A stretch of DNA of 8,345 nucleotides from Pseudomonadota bacterium (GTDB lineage Bacteria; Pseudomonadota; Alphaproteobacteria; Sphingomonadales; Sphingomonadaceae): positions 1 to 8,345 of the forward strand of contig JAEWCK010000270.1 in the NCBI GenBank assembly GCA_023390675.1. The letters run 5' to 3'. The position numbers were made by a program, and so were the translations under genes. The notes under the pieces were generated by a model. The model ran no database searches and had not been told where the DNA came from. It saw only the letters and a list, made by a program, of their open reading frames with translations. Positions 5,564 through 8,345 of the stretch are shown in pieces (position 1 is the first letter of the stretch; every line of letters starts with the position of its first letter).

Positions 5564-6838
5564 TCAGGCGAGCGGCGGAATGTCCAGCGACGCCTGCCAC
5601 AGCGTGGCGAGATTGGCGAAGGGGCCGCCGTTCACGGCTCGGAACGCCGCCTTCGCTTCGTCCTTACGTCCGAGATGGTGAAGCGCGATGCCGCGGTGCA
5701 GGTTGATCTCGTTGGCGTCGACGCCGCCCTTGGCGAGCGCCTGGTCGTACAGGCCGAGCGCCTTCGCATAGTCGCCCGAGGCGAGATACGCATCGGCGAC
5801 GTTCGCCAGGTCGGCGCCCGTCTTCGCCGCGGTAGCCTGCTTGTCGAGCGAGCCCTCGTTCTTCGCCTGGGTCTGCGAGGCGGCGTAGGTGCGCGTCGTG
5901 TCGGCGTCCGTCGCGGTCAGCTTGCCCGATTTGCGGCCCTCGTCAATCACTGCGACCGCTTCCCAGGGAAGCCCGGTCGACTGCGCCGAATAGGCGTAGT
6001 CGGCATAGTCGCCGCGATCGGCGAGCGTGTTGGTCGCGCGCATCAGGCGGAACATGTCGATCTTCGCGATCTTCGCCATCCGGTCCGAAGCCGCAGGCTG
6101 GCCGGCGGTCTCGCGGAACGTCACGATCGCCCAGCGCCAGTTGGCTACGGTGGGGAATTCGGTGATGTAGCGCGACAGCCAGCTCGCCAGAGCCTGACGG
6201 TCGCCCGAAGCATTCACGCGCGAGATCGCGAAGCGATAATAGGATTCGGGCGGCTTGCGGCCTGCTGCCTTGCTCGCCTGGATCGCATTGTCCGTCTCGG
6301 CGATAGCCTCGGCCTGCTTGCCGGTGGCGGCATAGGCGTTGGCGAGCATCACGGAGATGTCGGGTTGCTTGGACCCTGCCTCGCGCGCCTTGAGGAGCAG
6401 CGGGATAGCCTCGGCATGCTTCTTGGCGTTGGAGGCGGCTTCGCCCTGCAGGAAGTAATATTGCGCCTGGTAGATCTTCAGGTCGGCCGGCGGGGTACGC
6501 GGGCTTGCGACAAGGATCGGCAGCGCACGCAGCTGGCCCTCGGCCGAGTTGCGGTTCACTTCGAGCAGGAAGCGCATGCGGGCGGCGTAATATTTCTCGT
6601 CGTCGTTCTGGGCAGCGGCCTCGGCGGCGGCGATCTTAGGCTCGGCGCCCGCCCAATCCTTCGCCTTGACGAGCGCATCGGCCTCGGCGGCGGGGACGCG
6701 GAACGCCTCGCTGACCTTCAGCGTGTTCTCGTCCTTTTTCTCGTCCTTCTTCTTCTGCGCGGCCGCAGGCGTCACGGTCAACGCAGTGCTGCCCAGCGTC
6801 AGCACGGCGGCCAGCGCGAGCTTCGAAACGAACGTCAT
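5564..6838 (-). CDS. Secreted tetratricopeptide repeat (TPR) protein
   Basis: A 424-residue protein of unknown specific function, predicted to be exported. Residues 1-27 are a clear Sec signal peptide (MTFVSKLALAAVLTLG core, then TPAAA before Q28). A short, highly charged Lys/Asp/Glu stretch (28-38) follows. TPR-like helical pairs appear near 121-153 (QAQYYFLQGEAASNAKKHAE), 158-191 (MLANAYAATGKQAEAIAE), 345-371 (ADAYLASGDYAKALGLYDQA) and 377-403 (HRGIALHHLGRKDEAKAAF). TPRs mediate protein-protein contacts, so a periplasmic scaffold is the likely role. The ATG at 6838 has an AGGAGAG ribosome site 7 bp upstream and begins exactly at the signal peptide; an in-frame start at 7006 would bury that peptide, so I rejected it. 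It appears monocistronic, with its own promoter region and a terminator at 5511-5536. Confidence 0.88.
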   Translation of the reverse strand: MTFVSKLALAAVLTLGSTALTVTPAAAQKKKDEKKDENTLKVSEAFRVPAAEADALVKAKDWAGAEPKIAAAEAAAQNDDEKYYAARMRFLLEVNRNSAEGQLRALPILVASPRTPPADLKIYQAQYYFLQGEAASNAKKHAEAIPLLLKAREAGSKQPDISVMLANAYAATGKQAEAIAETDNAIQASKAAGRKPPESYYRFAISRVNASGDRQALASWLSRYITEFPTVANWRWAIVTFRETAGQPAASDRMAKIAKIDMFRLMRATNTLADRGDYADYAYSAQSTGLPWEAVAVIDEGRKSGKLTATDADTTRTYAASQTQAKNEGSLDKQATAAKTGADLANVADAYLASGDYAKALGLYDQALAKGGVDANEINLHRGIALHHLGRKDEAKAAFRAVNGGPFANLATLWQASLDIPPLA

Positions 6839-6878
6839 GGGAATACTCTCCTCGTGGGAAACGCGGGCGTTCGCCGCC

Positions 6879-6907
6879 CCTCTAGATGGCGCGCGCGCGC
6901 CGTTCAA
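6879..6907 (-). promoter_or_regulatory. Candidate promoter of the TPR gene
   Basis: On the minus strand TTGAAC (6902-6907) and TAGAGG (6879-6884) are separated by exactly 17 bp, which is the optimum for sigma-70-type promoters. A start near 6872 would give a leader of about 34 nt including the ribosome site. The spacer holds a 14-bp alternating GC palindrome (6888-6901). The -35 overlaps one arm of an inverted repeat. Confidence 0.4.
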
Positions 6908-6954
6908 GCCGATCCCAGCCCGATGCTTTCGCGCGAATGAACGGCGTTTGAACG
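6898..6954. repeat. Inverted and direct TGAACG repeats upstream of the TPR gene
   Basis: CGCCGTTCA (6898-6906) and TGAACGGCG (6938-6946) are perfect 9-bp inverted arms. A further TGAACG copy starts at 6949, 11 bp after the copy at 6938, that is, about one helical turn away. The first arm overlaps the candidate -35 element. This arrangement resembles binding sites for a dimeric or cooperative regulator; no regulator is identified. Confidence 0.4.
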
Positions 6955-7075
6955 ATTGTGCGAGCGTGCTGCTCAGTCCGTGCGGCAAGTTCGTCCTCGC
7001 CGACATCGCGGGTCGAACTCACGCGCGCGCCTGCCGCCGCAAATGGCGACGCTCCCGTGGTCCATCCTTTCCGCC

Positions 7076-7558
7076 CTAGAGCAGTCGCTCGATTTCGGGG
7101 GAGATCGTCTCGGGCGTGGTGGTCGGAGCAAAGCGCTTCACTACCGCACCCGAGCGATCGACGAGAAATTTGGTGAAGTTCCACTTGATCGCCTGCGATC
7201 CCAGCAAGCCAGGCGCCGCCGCCTTCAGATGCTCGAACAGGGGGGCGGCGCCTGGCCCGTTGACTTCGACTTTCGGAAAGATCGGAAACGTGACGTCATA
7301 AGTGAGCGAGCAGAAGCTGGCGATCTCGGCGGCATCGCCCGGCTCCTGCGCGCCAAACTGGTTGCATGGGAAAGCCAGCACCGAAAAGCCGCGGTCCTTG
7401 TACGCGCGGTACAGCGCCTCAAGCCCCTGATATTGCGGCGTGAATCCGCATTTCGACGCGGTGTTGACGATCAGCAGCACCTGGCCGGCATATTCGGCGA
7501 GATTAGATTTGTCCGCCGGCTCGGAGCGCAGCACGGGAATGTCGGTGATCGCAGTCAC
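7076..7558 (-). CDS. Glutathione peroxidase family protein (cysteine type)
   Basis: A 160-residue thiol peroxidase of the glutathione peroxidase family, which reduces hydrogen peroxide and organic hydroperoxides; bacterial Cys-type members often use thioredoxin rather than glutathione. Visible signatures are VNTASKCGFTPQYQGLEALY with peroxidatic Cys37, AFPCNQFGAQEPG with Gln71, and IKWNFTKFLVD with Trp126 and Asn127, completing the catalytic tetrad. Cys83 in SFCSLTYDVTFPIF occupies the position of the resolving Cys in yeast and plant-type enzymes. There is no in-frame TGA, so it is not a selenoprotein. No signal peptide, so cytoplasmic. The start is GTG at 7558, overlapping the stop of the acetyltransferase gene as GTGA; the longer upstream in-frame sequence is Arg/Pro-rich out-of-frame reading of that gene. 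It is the last gene of the leftward lolD-like operon. Confidence 0.94.
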   Translation of the reverse strand: MTAITDIPVLRSEPADKSNLAEYAGQVLLIVNTASKCGFTPQYQGLEALYRAYKDRGFSVLAFPCNQFGAQEPGDAAEIASFCSLTYDVTFPIFPKVEVNGPGAAPLFEHLKAAAPGLLGSQAIKWNFTKFLVDRSGAVVKRFAPTTTPETISPEIERLL

Positions 7559-8151
7559 GCCGGGCCTCGGTCGTACTTCGACATCAGCATCTCGAGGTTG
7601 CGCCGCACCCCGGGCCATTCGTGCGCGAGAATCGAATAGACCGCGCTGTCGCGCATATGCCCCTTCAGGATCAGGTGCCCGCGCAGCACGCCGTCCAGGC
7701 GTGCGCCGAGCCGCTCGATCGCGCGGCGCGAAGCATGGTTGAGGAAATCGGTGCGGATCTGGACGCAATTGACCCCAAGCACTTCGAAGGCGTGGCCGAG
7801 CAGCAGATACTTCGCTTCGGTATTGAGCCCCGTGCGCTGGACGCGCGGCGCATAGAGCGTGCCGCCGATCTCGGCGCGGCGATGCGGCTCGCTCATCCGC
7901 ATCAGCCGCGTGACGCCCGAGATGCGCCCTTGGGCGTCGAGCACGGTAAAGGGCAGATTGCGCCCCGCCGCCGCATCGAACGCGATCCGTTCATACCAGC
8001 CGTCGAATTCATCCGCCGTCGGTACCGTGGTATGGAACAGGTGGTAGAGCCCCTCGAACGCGTCGAGCAGCCCCTCGCGATCTTCGCGCGCCATCGGACG
8101 CAGCGTGACGTGGCGGCCCGAGAGCAGCGGCACATCGCGCCAGACGTTCAC
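7555..8151 (-). CDS. GNAT family N-acetyltransferase (RimJ/RimL-like)
   Basis: A 198-residue member of the GNAT superfamily, transferring an acetyl group from acetyl-CoA to an amine. The N-terminal segment RHVTLRPMAREDREGLLDAF (13-32) is typical of the RimJ/RimL-type subgroup. The acetyl-CoA region IGGTLYAPRVQRTGLNTEAKYLLL runs ~95-118, and motif B, VQIRTDFLNHASRRAIERLGA, runs ~130-150. Length and motif order fit the family. The acceptor (ribosomal protein, other protein or small molecule) cannot be deduced. The GTG start at 8151 overlaps the stop of the upstream ABC ATPase gene as GTGA, and its own TGA overlaps the next GTG in the same way, so translation of the three genes is likely coupled. 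A GAGGGA ribosome site lies about 8 bp upstream. Confidence 0.9.
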   Translation of the reverse strand: MNVWRDVPLLSGRHVTLRPMAREDREGLLDAFEGLYHLFHTTVPTADEFDGWYERIAFDAAAGRNLPFTVLDAQGRISGVTRLMRMSEPHRRAEIGGTLYAPRVQRTGLNTEAKYLLLGHAFEVLGVNCVQIRTDFLNHASRRAIERLGARLDGVLRGHLILKGHMRDSAVYSILAHEWPGVRRNLEMLMSKYDRGPA

Positions 8152-8345
8152 TCGAGATGTCCCTCGTGCAGCCGCACCACGCGGTCCATCCGCTTCGCCA
8201 GCCGCTCGTTGTGGGTGGCGATCAGCGCGGCCGATCCTTCGGTGCGCACCAGCCCAAGGAATTCGCCGAGCACCTTGTCCGCGGTCGCCTCGTCGAGATT
8301 GCCGGTGGGTTCGTCGGCAAGCACCAGCGCCGGCCGGTTGGCGAG
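8148..8345 (-). CDS. lolD: ABC transporter ATP-binding protein, LolD-like, C-terminal part
   Basis: Only the last 65 codons are in the window; the gene continues beyond base 8345. The visible part starts just after where the signature motif would be (LANRPALV), then shows the Walker B and D-loop LVLADEPTGNLDE (residues 8-20 of the fragment) and the H-loop ALIATHNERLAKRMDRVV. This pattern, including the ending VRLHEGHLE, closely fits LolD, the ATPase of the LolCDE complex that extracts lipoproteins from the inner membrane for transport to the outer membrane. A MacB- or FtsE-like ATPase is the main alternative, because the Walker A region is not visible. The TGA stop overlaps the GTG start of the acetyltransferase gene (GTGA), marking the upstream member of a tightly packed operon. 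Confidence 0.85.
   Translation of the reverse strand, partial: LANRPALVLADEPTGNLDEATADKVLGEFLGLVRTEGSAALIATHNERLAKRMDRVVRLHEGHLE

Larger units (their letters stand above)
6839..7075. other. Intergenic region between the peroxidase and TPR genes
   Basis: This 237-bp non-coding stretch separates the end of the lolD-like operon from the TPR gene. The half nearer the TPR gene holds its ribosome site, candidate promoter and the TGAACG repeats. In the half nearer the peroxidase gene (about 6960-7075) I find no convincing terminator, small gene or repeat, so read-through from the operon into the TPR gene cannot be excluded. Confidence 0.6.

Noticed and set aside
6865..6879. GGGCG/CGCCC hairpin near the TPR gene leader
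   Set aside because: It would straddle the predicted transcript start, so it may not exist in the mRNA; the stem is only 5 bp in GC-rich DNA.
5435..6940. 501-codon plus-strand frame opposite the TPR gene
   Set aside because: The opposite strand has a signal peptide, ribosome site, TPR motifs and a terminator; this frame has none of these.
6839..7006. Longer N-terminus for the TPR protein
   Set aside because: It would place 56 Arg/Ala-rich residues ahead of an obvious signal peptide, and a good ribosome site precedes the ATG at 6838.
7076..7558. Possible selenocysteine glutathione peroxidase
   Set aside because: The active-site residue is encoded as Cys37 and there is no in-frame TGA.
7559..7768. 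Longer N-terminus for the glutathione peroxidase
   Set aside because: The extra 70 residues are out-of-frame reading of the acetyltransferase gene, and the GTG at 7558 gives the normal family length.

Overview
The window looks like a stretch of chromosome from an alphaproteobacterium, most likely a member of the Sphingomonadaceae. This rests on the very high GC content, the GC-rich third codon positions, the style of the Lrp, PAS/histidine kinase, WalW-type deacetylase and LolD proteins, and two tRNAs with encoded CCA ends. It is mostly ordinary core or near-core sequence. I see no insertion sequence, phage gene, CRISPR array or compositional island.

Left part (1-2750). A 5'-truncated sodium:solute symporter gene runs rightward and stops 7 bp short of a leftward tRNA-Pro(TGG). 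A leftward tRNA with a CAT anticodon, best read as tRNA-Ile2, lies just beyond. A strong hairpin fills almost the whole spacer between the two tRNAs. The 3' end of a leftward polysaccharide deacetylase gene runs 10 bp into the CAT tRNA, so the gene's stop codon is the tRNA's own U8-A9-G10.

Middle part (2752-5505). One base upstream of the deacetylase is a large leftward sensor kinase gene: a HEAT/DUF2336-like N-terminus, a long Ala/Pro/Glu-rich linker, a PAS-like domain, an intact H-box and a degenerate ATPase domain. The two genes are probably translationally coupled, which suggests an envelope-related sensory unit. A divergent Lrp/AsnC-family regulator starts at 5044. The shared 180-bp region holds several dyads and a CtrA-like half-site pair.

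Right part (5506-8345). A terminator oriented for the leftward strand separates lrp from a leftward secreted TPR protein, which has its own recognisable promoter region. Upstream of that is a tightly packed leftward operon: the C-terminus of a LolD-like ABC ATPase, a GNAT acetyltransferase and a Cys-type glutathione peroxidase. Both junctions in this operon are GTGA start/stop overlaps.

The strongest unexplained signals are the tRNA/CDS stop-codon overlap, a near-identical 12-bp element just upstream of both tRNAs, the degenerate kinase domain fused to a HEAT-like region, and operator-like repeats in front of the lrp and TPR genes. No clearly new multi-gene system was found.
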